The notes under the pieces are model-generated. The model did no database searches and was not told the DNA's origin. It saw nothing but the letters and a program-made list of their open reading frames with translations. Shown here piece by piece: positions 41,172-49,397 of a stretch of DNA of 64,000 nt. Position 1 is the first letter of the stretch, and the number at the start of each line of letters is the position of its first letter. A program made the translations under genes and the position numbers. The stretch lies in NCBI RefSeq assembly GCF_021405525.1, contig NZ_JAGQAG010000001.1:1116001-1180000 (forward strand). The letters run 5' to 3'. Source of the DNA: Ruegeria pomeroyi. GTDB lineage: Bacteria > Pseudomonadota > Alphaproteobacteria > Rhodobacterales > Rhodobacteraceae.

Positions 41172-43415
41172 ATGGCGGACGGAACCGAAAGCGAATCCCG
41201 CAAGCTGCTGGGGCGGCTGCGCGAGGCGATGGCGACAGACGAGGCCGGACAGGCCCGTCTGGATCGTATCACGCATCTGATCGCCGACAGCATGGGGACC
41301 GAGGTCTGCTCGATCTACCTGTTTCGTGATGCCGACACTCTGGAACTGTGCGCAACCGAAGGGTTGAAGCCCGAGTCGGTGCACCAGACCCGGATGCGGC
41401 TGGGCGAGGGGCTGGTTGGCCGCGTCGCCAAGTCCGGAAAGGTGGTCAACACGCCCGATGCGCCCTCGGCCAAGGGGTTCCGCTACATGCCCGAGACAGG
41501 GGAGGAACGCTATTCCTCCTTCCTGGGCATCCCCGTGCAGCGGCTTGGCGAAAAGCTGGGCGTTCTGGTGGTGCAGTCGCGCGACGCGCGCGAGTTTTCC
41601 GCCGACGAGGTCTATGCGCTGGAAGTGGTGGCCATGGTGCTGGCCGAGATGGCCGAGTTGGGCGCCTTTGTCGGCGAGGGCGCGGCGCTGTCGCCGCTGC
41701 ATCAGAAATCTGCCATGTTCCGGGGCGGCACCGGGCAGGAAGGCGCGGCCGAGGGCCATGTCTGGCTGCACGAGCCGCGCGTGGTGATCACCAACCCGAT
41801 CGCCGACGACCCCCATCGCGAGATGGAGCGCCTGAACGAGGCTGTGGACGAGTTGCGCGTCGGCGTCGACAAGATGCTGGAGATGTCGCAGAACGGCGAC
41901 AAGGAACAGTTGCAGGTTCTCGAGGCCTACAGGATGTTCGCCAATTCCAAAGGCTGGATGCGCCGGATGGAAGAGGATATCGCCCGCGGCCTCAGCGCCG
42001 AGGCGGCGGTGGAAAAGGAACAGTCTCTGGCCCGCGCCCGCATGGGGCAGGTACAGGATTCCTATCTGCGCGAGCGCCTGGCCGACCTCGATGACCTGTC
42101 GAACCGCCTGCTGCGCATCCTGACCGGTCAGGGCAAGCAGACCGGCGCCGAACTGCCGCCCGATCCGATTCTGGTGGCACGCAATATCGGGCCCGGCGAC
42201 CTGCTGGAATATGGCCGCTCGCTCAAGGGGATCGTGCTGGAGGAAGGCTCGGTCGGCAGTCATGCGGCCATCGTTGCGCGGGCACTGGCGATACCGCTGG
42301 TCGTGCATGCCGAGCGGATCACCACCGAGGCACTGAACGGCGATCAGATCCTGGTCGATGGCGATCAGGGGGTGGTGCACCTGCGTCCCGAGGAGAGTGT
42401 GGTGAGTGCCTTTCGCGACAAGATCGCGATGCAGGCGGATGCACAGGCGCGCTATGCCTCGATCCGGGAAACCCCCGCCATCACAAAGGACGGACAGCAT
42501 ATCAATCTGGTGATGAATGCGGGGCTGATGGCGGATCTGCCCTCGCTCGAAAGTTCGGGTGCCGAAGGGGTGGGGTTGTTTCGGACCGAACTGCAATTTC
42601 TGGTACGCAACCAGATGCCGAAACGATCGGAACTGGTGGCGCTCTACTCGCGCGTTCTGGACGCGGCCAAGGGCAAGCGGGTCGTGTTCCGAACGCTCGA
42701 TATCGGGTCGGACAAGGTGCTGCCCTATATGAAGCCCACGGACGAGCCGAACCCGGCGCTGGGCTGGCGCGCGATCCGGGTGGGGCTGGACAAGCCCGGA
42801 GTGATGCGCATGCAGTTGCAGGCGCTGATCCGGGCCGCAAATGGCCGTGCGCTCAGCATCATGTTCCCCTTTGTCGCCCAGGCCGAGGAATATCACGCCG
42901 CGCGCGCCGAGGTGGACAAGACCATCGCCCGCGAAAAGGTTCTGGGCCATCCGCTGCCCGAGACGCTGGAAATCGGCGCCATGCTCGAGACGCCGTCGCT
43001 GGCCTTTGCGCCGCAGAAGTTCTTTGACGATGTCGGATTTCTCTCGATCGGTGGCAACGATCTGAAACAGTTCTTCTTTGCCGCCGACCGCGAGAACGAA
43101 CGCGTGCGCCGGCGCTATGACACGCTCAACAGCAGCTTTCTCAGCCTGATCGAACGGATTGTCGAGCGGTGCGGCATCTCTGGAACGCCGCTCAGCTTTT
43201 GCGGTGAGGATGCCGGACGACCGATCGAGGCGATCTGTCTGGCGGCCATGGGTATCCGCACCTTGTCGATGCGCCCCGCTTCAATTGGACCCGTCAAGAG
43301 CTTGCTATTACGCACGGATCTGGGTGAGCTGCGCAAGATCATTACAGATGCCCGCCACCGTGGTGTTCAGTCCGTGCGTCCTGCGGTGATGGACTGGCTT
43401 AGCCAGAATCCTTGA
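41172..43415 (+). CDS. ptsP: PEP-protein phosphotransferase PtsP (enzyme I-Ntr)
   Basis: A 747-residue protein with an N-terminal GAF domain (residues about 25-150, GTEVCSIYLFRDADTLELCA), a PEP-utiliser N-domain, the phosphohistidine swivelling domain with EEGSVGSHAAIVARALAIPL, and a C-terminal TIM barrel (VGLFRTELQFLVRNQMPKRS; GLSIGGNDLKQF-type FLSIGGNDLKQFFFAADREN; SFCGEDAG). It phosphorylates NPr in the nitrogen-related PTS. NPr and EIIA-Ntr genes are not here. Confidence 0.95.
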   Translation: MADGTESESRKLLGRLREAMATDEAGQARLDRITHLIADSMGTEVCSIYLFRDADTLELCATEGLKPESVHQTRMRLGEGLVGRVAKSGKVVNTPDAPSAKGFRYMPETGEERYSSFLGIPVQRLGEKLGVLVVQSRDAREFSADEVYALEVVAMVLAEMAELGAFVGEGAALSPLHQKSAMFRGGTGQEGAAEGHVWLHEPRVVITNPIADDPHREMERLNEAVDELRVGVDKMLEMSQNGDKEQLQVLEAYRMFANSKGWMRRMEEDIARGLSAEAAVEKEQSLARARMGQVQDSYLRERLADLDDLSNRLLRILTGQGKQTGAELPPDPILVARNIGPGDLLEYGRSLKGIVLEEGSVGSHAAIVARALAIPLVVHAERITTEALNGDQILVDGDQGVVHLRPEESVVSAFRDKIAMQADAQARYASIRETPAITKDGQHINLVMNAGLMADLPSLESSGAEGVGLFRTELQFLVRNQMPKRSELVALYSRVLDAAKGKRVVFRTLDIGSDKVLPYMKPTDEPNPALGWRAIRVGLDKPGVMRMQLQALIRAANGRALSIMFPFVAQAEEYHAARAEVDKTIAREKVLGHPLPETLEIGAMLETPSLAFAPQKFFDDVGFLSIGGNDLKQFFFAADRENERVRRRYDTLNSSFLSLIERIVERCGISGTPLSFCGEDAGRPIEAICLAAMGIRTLSMRPASIGPVKSLLLRTDLGELRKIITDARHRGVQSVRPAVMDWLSQNP

Positions 43416-43543
43416 TCTACCCCGATACCGGATCCCTGACAGTGCCCGTACGGGCCCGGTGCTATTTGTCTGTTGTTTTCAGCAAATCTTTGCTGGTCCT
43501 GGGCCGGATCGAGTAGCGGTTTGGGGCAACTTAGAGCGAGAGC

Positions 43544-43552
43544 TGTGGATAA
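43544..43552 (-). other. DnaA box, exact consensus
   Basis: TGTGGATAA on the plus strand, i.e. TTATCCACA on the minus strand, a perfect match to the bacterial DnaA consensus. Confidence 0.75.
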
Positions 43553-43914
43553 ATCTACCAGAGTTTCGCCGTAATTAATTGATGTTTCTTGATTCACTTG
43601 ATCGAATTTCAGGAAGATTTTGCCTCAGAATATGCTATTTTTGATAACAAGCGTATTGTGCATCAATTTCATCCACAACTGCTGTGCAGATAGGAAATCC
43701 GCTGTACGATATGCTTTGACGTATCTCCGCAGGTCGTTTTCTGGCAGCAAGCCTCGTTCACCTTACTCTTGGTGGCACGGATATCAGGTGCAATGCGATT
43801 TCTCCATTGAATCCGTGCGTAGTGGTCTCAAATGCTGAACCGCTACATAAGTATTCATGTCTAACCATTTATAATAAAGTCAACTTTCGATATCACCCAC
43901 AGAGTTTTCCACAG

Positions 43915-43923
43915 CCGAAAGCA
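43915..43923 (+). other. DnaA box, relaxed consensus
   Basis: TTTTCCACA fits the TTWTNCACA form of the DnaA box. It lies 371 bases from the exact box on the opposite strand. Confidence 0.6.
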
Positions 43924-44208
43924 GGAGCTTAATGGGCCTGAAAAACCTGTTTTCATAGAGGTTATTTCGTCTGATGGTGAGCAGTCGTGTCACAGATATC
44001 CACAATCGCTTCTCGTCGTGCTCGTCGCCGCTTGCTGAGGGTGGTACTGGATCAGGGCCGCTACAGAAAACTGTTTTATGTCAGGATGGGCTTGATATTT
44101 TGCAGGGTATCCGTAAAGAGGACGGCAAATTGTTAGCGTTAACATTTGTGATGTCCCGGCCCGGAGCCCGGCGTGGATACGCAAAAGAGCCGTTGCAAAG
44201 GAGACAGC

Positions 44209-45660
44209 ATGGTATCCCGTGTCATTCCGGTCAGTGCCTTCGATCTGGTTCTGTTCGGGGCTACCGGCGATCTTGCTCGCCGCAAGATCTTGCCAGCGCT
44301 CTTTCATCGCTACGAAGTGGGACAGATGCCCGAGGAGGCGCGGATCATCGGTTCGGCCCGCACCGAGCTGACGACCGACGCCTTTCGCGCCGAGGTGCGT
44401 CAGGCGATCGAGGAATTTACCCCGGACACCCCGACCCGCACCGAGGTGATCGGACGGTTCCTGCAAAAGCTCGACTATGTGGCGGTGGATGCGCTCGGCG
44501 AGGATGGCTGGCAGGCGCTTGCAGCCATGTTGCGCGCGGATGCGGTGCGGGCCTTCTACCTTTCGGTCGGGCCGTCCCTGTTTGCCGGCATCGCACGGCA
44601 GCTTGAGAGCCACGGCATGGCCACGCCCGAGGCGCGGATCGTGGTCGAAAAGCCCTTTGGTCGTGATCTGGAAACCGCGCGCGCCCTGAATGCGGGTCTG
44701 AGGGTCTGTTTCGAGGAACACCAGATCTATCGGATCGACCACTATCTGGGCAAGGAAACGGTGCAGAACCTGATGGCGCTGCGCTTTGCCAACTCGCTGT
44801 TCGAACCCCTCTGGAACGCGACCCATATCGACCATGTGCAGATCACGGTGGCCGAAAGCATCGGCGTCGAGGGGCGAGAGGCCTATTACGACCAGTCCGG
44901 CGCCATGCGGGACATGGTTCAGAACCATCTGGTGCAGCTCCTTTGTCTGACCGCGATGGAGCCGCCATCGAAATTCACCCCGAACGCGGTGCGGGACGAA
45001 AAGGTCAAGGTGATCGAGGCGCTTGACCCGGTTCCGCCCGGCGACATCGCCCGGGGGCAATACCGCGCCGACGAGGGCGGCGATGGCTATCTGGACCATG
45101 TGGGCGACCCCCAGAGCCGCACCGAGAGTTTCATTGCGCTCAGGGTTCATGTGGCCAACTGGCGTTGGGCCGGGGTGCCGTTCTATCTGCGCACCGGCAA
45201 GAAGCTGCGGGCGCGGGTTTCGGAAATCGTGGTGCAGTTCCGCGATCCGCCACATTCGATCTTTCCCAATGTGGGGCCGATCCACGGCAACAAGCTGATC
45301 ATCCGGTTGCAACCGGATGAGGGCATCACCCTGCGCACCACGATCAAGGATCCGGGGCCGGGCGGCTTCCGGCTGGCCGAGGTACCGCTGGACATGAGCT
45401 TTGCCGAGGCGCTGGGCGGCGATACCCGGCCACAGGACGCCTATGAGCGTTTGGTGATGGACGTGATCCGGGGTGACCAGACCCTGTTCATGCGCGGCGA
45501 CGAGGCCGAGGCCGCCTGGGCCTGGGTGGATCCCATCATCGCCGAATGGGAAAGAAACCGCGACCGGCCCTATCCTTATGATCAGGGCAGTTCGGGTCCG
45601 GAAGAGGCGCTGATGCTGCTGCATCGCGACGGCCGCCGCTGGCGGCAGATCGGAGGATGA
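44209..45660 (+). CDS. zwf: Glucose-6-phosphate 1-dehydrogenase
   Basis: A 483-residue enzyme from ATG 44209, preceded by AAAGGAGA (44197-44204). [20 protein letters not shown] is the coenzyme site, [18 protein letters not shown] and the substrate motif [20 protein letters not shown] are intact, and [19 protein letters not shown] follows. It oxidises glucose-6-phosphate, feeding the Entner-Doudoroff route. First gene of zwf-edd-eda; its stop overlaps a possible edd ATG. No 6-phosphogluconolactonase gene follows. Confidence 0.96.
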   Translation: MVSRVIPVSAFDLVLFGATGDLARRKILPALFHRYEVGQMPEEARIIGSARTELTTDAFRAEVRQAIEEFTPDTPTRTEVIGRFLQKLDYVAVDALGEDGWQALAAMLRADAVRAFYLSVGPSLFAGIARQLESHGMATPEARIVVEKPFGRDLETARALNAGLRVCFEEHQIYRIDHYLGKETVQNLMALRFANSLFEPLWNATHIDHVQITVAESIGVEGREAYYDQSGAMRDMVQNHLVQLLCLTAMEPPSKFTPNAVRDEKVKVIEALDPVPPGDIARGQYRADEGGDGYLDHVGDPQSRTESFIALRVHVANWRWAGVPFYLRTGKKLRARVSEIVVQFRDPPHSIFPNVGPIHGNKLIIRLQPDEGITLRTTIKDPGPGGFRLAEVPLDMSFAEALGGDTRPQDAYERLVMDVIRGDQTLFMRGDEAEAAWAWVDPIIAEWERNRDRPYPYDQGSSGPEEALMLLHRDGRRWRQIGG

Positions 45661-45662
45661 CC

Positions 45663-47468
45663 ATGGTACATGCGACCATAGCCGAGGTGACGGCCCGGAT
45701 CGTGGCGCGCAGCGCCGAAACGCGCGGTCCCTATCTGGCCCGGATCGACGCGGCCCGCGACCAGGGCCCGGCGCGGGCGCATCTCAGCTGTTCGGGACAG
45801 GCGCATGCTTATGCCGGGGCGGGGGAGGATCAACAGGCGTTGGCCACCGGCTCGGCCGGGCATCTGGGCATCGTCACCAGCTATAACGACATGCTGTCGG
45901 CGCATCAGCCGTTCGAGCGCTATCCGGATGTGCTGCGCCAGGCCGCCCGCTCTGTCGGCGGCACCGCGCAGGTGGCAGGCGGCGTTCCCGCCATGTGCGA
46001 CGGTGTCACCCAGGGCGCACCGGGAATGGAACTGTCGCTGTTCTCGCGCGACGTGATTGCCATGGCGGCGGGTGTTGCGCTCAGCCACAACACCTTTGAC
46101 GCGGCGGTGTTTCTGGGCGTCTGCGACAAGATCGTGCCGGGGCTGGTGATCGCGGCGCAGAGCTTTGGCCACCTGCCGGCGGTCTTCGTGCCTGCGGGGC
46201 CGATGACCAGCGGTCTGCCCAATGATGAAAAGGCCAAGGTGCGGCAGCGCTTTGCAAAGGGTGAGGTGGGCCATGCCGAATTGATGGCGGCCGAGATGGC
46301 GGCCTATCACGGGCCGGGCACCTGCACCTTTTACGGCACCGCCAACACCAACCAGATGCTGATGGAGTTCATGGGGTTGCACCTGCCGGGCGCCAGTTTC
46401 GTGCCGCCGAACACCGGCCTGCGCGAGGCGCTGACCGCCGAGGCGGCGCGGCGATCACTCAGCCTTTCGGCGTTGGGCAAAAGCTATACCCCGGTAGGGC
46501 ATGTGTTGGATGAACGCGCCTATGTGAACGGCATTGTCGGGCTGATGGCGACCGGTGGCTCGACCAACCTGCTCATTCATCTGGTTGCCATGGCGCGGGC
46601 GGGGGGCATCCTGCTTGACTGGCAGGACTTTGCCGAGATCTCGGCCGTGGTGCCGCTGGTCGCTCGGGTCTATCCCAACGGGTTGGCCGACGTGAACCAT
46701 TTCCACGCGGCGGGTGGGCTGGGCTATACCATCCGCACTCTGCTGGAGGCGGGGTTCCTGCATCCCGACACGCTGACCGTGGCGGGCCGGGGGCTCGAGC
46801 GCTATACACAAGAGCCCAAGCTGCGGGATGGGGTGCTCGGTTGGGAGGCCGGAACGCAAACCAGCCTGAACGACAAGATCCTGCGCCCGGTCTCTGACCC
46901 GTTTCAGGCGACCGGTGGGCTGTCGCGCCTTTCGGGATCTCTGGGCACGGCGGTGATGAAGGTCTCGGCCGTGGCGCCGGAACATCGGGTGGTCGAGGCG
47001 CCGGTGCGCGTCTTTCACGACCAGGACGAGGTCAAGGCCGCTTTCAAGTCCGGTCAGCTGACCGGCGACATGGTGGTGGTGGTCCGCTTTCAGGGGCCCA
47101 AGGCCAACGGCATGCCCGAGCTGCACTCGCTGACACCGATCCTGTCGATCCTGCAAGGGCGCGGGCAAAAGGTGGCGCTGGTCACCGATGGGCGCATGTC
47201 GGGCGCTTCGGGCAAGGTTCCGGCCGCAATCCACGTTGTGCCCGAAGCGCTGGAGGGTGGTCCCATCGCGCGGCTGCGCGATGGCGACTTGTTGCGGGTC
47301 GATGCCGAGGCGGGCGTGCTTGATATCCTGACCGAGGGTGTACTGGCACGCGACCCGGTCACGGCGGACCTGTCCGGCAACCAGTTCGGCAGCGGCCGCG
47401 ACCTGTTTGCCGCCTTCCGTGCGGCGGTCGGTTCGGCAGATACTGGCGCCAGCGTATTTGGAGGTTAG
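45663..47468 (+). CDS. edd: Phosphogluconate dehydratase
   Basis: A 601-residue dehydratase of the IlvD/Edd family using a 4Fe-4S cluster. [60 protein letters not shown] and [20 protein letters not shown] hold the cluster Cys residues, and [20 protein letters not shown] is the family signature. GGAGG sits 6 bases before the Met at 45663; the ATG at 45657 directly abuts that GGAGG, so the later start is preferred. Confidence 0.96.
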   Translation: MVHATIAEVTARIVARSAETRGPYLARIDAARDQGPARAHLSCSGQAHAYAGAGEDQQALATGSAGHLGIVTSYNDMLSAHQPFERYPDVLRQAARSVGGTAQVAGGVPAMCDGVTQGAPGMELSLFSRDVIAMAAGVALSHNTFDAAVFLGVCDKIVPGLVIAAQSFGHLPAVFVPAGPMTSGLPNDEKAKVRQRFAKGEVGHAELMAAEMAAYHGPGTCTFYGTANTNQMLMEFMGLHLPGASFVPPNTGLREALTAEAARRSLSLSALGKSYTPVGHVLDERAYVNGIVGLMATGGSTNLLIHLVAMARAGGILLDWQDFAEISAVVPLVARVYPNGLADVNHFHAAGGLGYTIRTLLEAGFLHPDTLTVAGRGLERYTQEPKLRDGVLGWEAGTQTSLNDKILRPVSDPFQATGGLSRLSGSLGTAVMKVSAVAPEHRVVEAPVRVFHDQDEVKAAFKSGQLTGDMVVVVRFQGPKANGMPELHSLTPILSILQGRGQKVALVTDGRMSGASGKVPAAIHVVPEALEGGPIARLRDGDLLRVDAEAGVLDILTEGVLARDPVTADLSGNQFGSGRDLFAAFRAAVGSADTGASVFGG

Positions 47469-47471
47469 CGC

Positions 47472-48104
47472 ATGACATCCCGAGAGACCCGCGCCATCTG
47501 CGAGATGGCGCCCATCGTTCCGGTTCTGGTGATCGACGATGCCGCCCATGCGCGCCCGCTCGCCGAGGCGTTGGTCGCCGGAGGTCTGCCCGCACTGGAA
47601 GTGACGCTGCGCACTCCGGCAGCGCTCGAGGCGATCCGCATCATGGCCCAGGTGCCGGGCGGCGTGGTCGGCGCCGGCACGCTGGTCACGCCCGAGGACG
47701 TGCGCGCGGCCAAGGCCGCTGGCGCCCGGTTCGGCGTATCGCCCGGCGCGACCGACAGACTGCTGGCCGCTTGTGAGGCGGAGGGCCTGCCGCTCTTGCC
47801 GGGTGCCGCCACCGCCAGCGAGGCGATGCGGCTGTTGGAACGGGGCTATGACATGCTCAAGTTCTTTCCGGCCGAGGCCTCGGGAGGGGCACCCGCGCTC
47901 AAGGCGATCGGGGCGCCTCTGCCGCAGATCGGGTTCTGCCCCACCGGCGGCGTGTCGCCGCAGAATGCCGAGAGCTATCTGAGCCTGCCCAACGTGGTCT
48001 GTGCCGGTGGCAGCTGGGTGGCGCCCAAGAACATGGTGGCGGCGGGCGACTGGGCCGGGATCGAGGCCCTGGCCCGTGCCGCAGCAGCGCTGGGCCGGGG
48101 ATAG
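47472..48104 (+). CDS. eda: 2-dehydro-3-deoxyphosphogluconate (KDPG) aldolase
   Basis: A 210-residue aldolase: PVLVIDDAAHARPLAEALVA, GGLPALEVTLRTPAALEAIR with the catalytic Glu, and GYDMLKFFPAEASGGAPALK with the Schiff-base Lys. It splits KDPG to pyruvate and glyceraldehyde-3-phosphate. Three bases separate it from edd. Last gene of the operon. Confidence 0.96.
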   Translation: MTSRETRAICEMAPIVPVLVIDDAAHARPLAEALVAGGLPALEVTLRTPAALEAIRIMAQVPGGVVGAGTLVTPEDVRAAKAAGARFGVSPGATDRLLAACEAEGLPLLPGAATASEAMRLLERGYDMLKFFPAEASGGAPALKAIGAPLPQIGFCPTGGVSPQNAESYLSLPNVVCAGGSWVAPKNMVAAGDWAGIEALARAAAALGRG

Positions 48105-48126
48105 AGGGGGCCGGGATCGTCCAGGG

Positions 48127-48945
48127 TTAGGTGATTTGCTTCAGGACGGCGGCAACGATTGCTTCGGGGCAATCCTCCTGAACCAGATGCCCGGCATCGG
48201 GGATGGGAGTGCAGGCATTCCTTGAGATCAAAGCCGCCAGCTCCATGCCTTTGTCGCAGGGGATCCAGGCATCGCGCTCTCCCCACAGGACGGTGACAGG
48301 GCAATCCATCTGACGGTACAGCCCTTGAACCTCGTCGGTGTATCTCTGATCCATCTGGGCGATCTGGCGATAGAAGGCCGGTTGTCCGACCGGGCCAGTC
48401 CAGGGCGCTGCATAGATATCCATTGCCTCTGGCGACAGCGGCCGGTGCGCGGCGGTCTGCAAATAGGCGCGCAGCAGCGCCTGATGCATATAATCGGGCA
48501 TTCCCGCGAATGCGGTCTCGTGCTGCCGCACGTGCTGCACGAAGGGCGACCCCCAGGGGGCAAGTGCAACAGCGTCGAAGATCGTCAGCGACTTGAAGCG
48601 CAGACCATCGAGGAAGGAGCCACGCAATGCCGTTGCGCCGCCAAAATCGTGGGCCAGAACATCGGGGCGGTCCAGGTCCCATTCCCGGAACAGGCCGGCC
48701 AGGACCCTGTTCTGAACCGCCAGCGATACATCCTGCCCTTCACGCATCTCGGACTGACCATAACCGGCCAGATCAAAATAATAGACCGTCCTATGTTGCG
48801 TCAGGTAAGGCACGATCCTGCGCCAGACTTGCGAGGAAAACGGTGTGCCGTGGATGGCAACCAACGGAGGGCCGTTCCCGGTCTTTCCCCAGCGAATAGC
48901 GGCGCCTTCGATGATCGACATATGGGGAAGATCCAGCATGACCAT
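48127..48945 (-). CDS. Alpha/beta hydrolase with Asp nucleophile (epoxide hydrolase/dehalogenase type)
   Basis: A 272-residue hydrolase. The oxyanion motif HGTPFSS (32-38) is followed by the nucleophile elbow VLAHDFGGATALR, where the residue is Asp100 rather than Ser, as in epoxide hydrolases and haloalkane or fluoroacetate dehalogenases. Acid GERD (Asp225) and base AGHLVQEDCPE (His253) complete a triad. Substrate unknown. Divergent from an ArsR gene 44 bases away, which probably controls it. Confidence 0.87.
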   Translation of the reverse strand: MVMLDLPHMSIIEGAAIRWGKTGNGPPLVAIHGTPFSSQVWRRIVPYLTQHRTVYYFDLAGYGQSEMREGQDVSLAVQNRVLAGLFREWDLDRPDVLAHDFGGATALRGSFLDGLRFKSLTIFDAVALAPWGSPFVQHVRQHETAFAGMPDYMHQALLRAYLQTAAHRPLSPEAMDIYAAPWTGPVGQPAFYRQIAQMDQRYTDEVQGLYRQMDCPVTVLWGERDAWIPCDKGMELAALISRNACTPIPDAGHLVQEDCPEAIVAAVLKQIT

Positions 48946-48989
48946 ATCTCACATTTACATTTAGCTAACTGACTATATGATTGGAAGCC
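48946..48989. promoter_or_regulatory. Divergent promoter/operator between hydrolase and ArsR genes
   Basis: A 44-base AT-rich gap. It holds the perfect palindrome TTAGCTAA (48961-48968), the only one in the gap and similar in size to the core of ArsR-type sites; GGAAG just before the ArsR ATG serves as ribosome-binding site. Confidence 0.4.
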
Positions 48990-49304
48990 ATGGACAGGTC
49001 AATTCAAATCAAGGCCATGGCCAGCGGGCCGCGACTGAAGGTATTGCAGCTGCTGGCGGAACCGCAGCGGCATTTTGCGGATCAATGGTCGGCGGATCCG
49101 GCAGAGTTCGGGGTGTGCATGACGATGATCGCCAAGGCGCTCGACGTTGCGCAGCCAACGGCCAGCAGGCATCTGGACCTGCTGAAACAGGCAGGTTTCA
49201 TAACGGTGCGGAGGCACCTGAAATGGTCCTATTGCAAGCGGGACGAGGCGGCGATCCGGGAGTATCTGGATTGGCTCGCAGCAGAACTCGCACCAAGGCG
49301 TTAG
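48990..49304 (+). CDS. ArsR-family transcriptional regulator
   Basis: 104 residues from ATG 48990 (MDRSIQIKAMASGPRLKVLQ). The winged-helix core is MTMIAKALDVAQPTASRHLD then LLKQAGFITVRRHLKWSYCK. Single Cys residues occur but no CXC metal site, so a metal sensor is unlikely. An in-frame TTG 9 bases upstream is an alternative start. Likely represses the divergent alpha/beta hydrolase and itself. Confidence 0.88.
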   Translation: MDRSIQIKAMASGPRLKVLQLLAEPQRHFADQWSADPAEFGVCMTMIAKALDVAQPTASRHLDLLKQAGFITVRRHLKWSYCKRDEAAIREYLDWLAAELAPRR

Positions 49305-49322
49305 AGCGGTGAGGACGTAAGT

Positions 49323-49384
49323 CGGGGGCTCTGCCCCCGTCGCGCGGGCGCAACTCCCCCGAGGTATTTTCGAACAGAAGAAAT
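49323..49384. repeat. Hairpin plus GAGTATTT-family motif, copy 2
   Basis: Hairpin CGGGGGC-TCT-GCCCCCG (49323-49339), then CTCCCCC and a copy of the recurrent motif at 49361-49384 (GAGGTATTTTCGAACAG then AAGAAAT). Between convergent ArsR and ABC genes. Same layout as 34993-35038. Confidence 0.65.
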
Positions 49385-49397
49385 GCGAAGCGCGCAA

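Larger units (their letters stand above)
43416..44208. other. AT-rich 793-bp intergenic region with clustered DnaA-box-like sites (candidate origin)
   Basis: By far the least GC-rich stretch of the window. Boxes to TTATCCACA: perfect on the minus strand at 43544-43552; TTTTCCACA at 43915-43923; single-mismatch copies TCATCCACA (43669-43677) and ATATCCACA (43996-44004); a weaker TGTGCATCA at about 43658. Between them is a run rich in A/T (about 43560-43690). Palindromes CAGCAAA-TC-TTTGCTG (43480-43495) and GCCCGTACGGGC (43444-43455) lie at the left end. CTAACCAT (43861-43868) is close to a CtrA half site. No convincing gene. Confidence 0.5.

Noticed and set aside
43620-43838. 72-residue frame in the AT-rich gap before zwf
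   Set aside because: No Shine-Dalgarno, unlike codon use, and it lies among DnaA-box-like sites; most likely chance.
43974-44606. Frame starting MVSSRVTDIHNRF overlapping the zwf start
   Set aside because: Overlaps zwf in another frame; zwf has a strong Shine-Dalgarno and full-length homology-type motifs.
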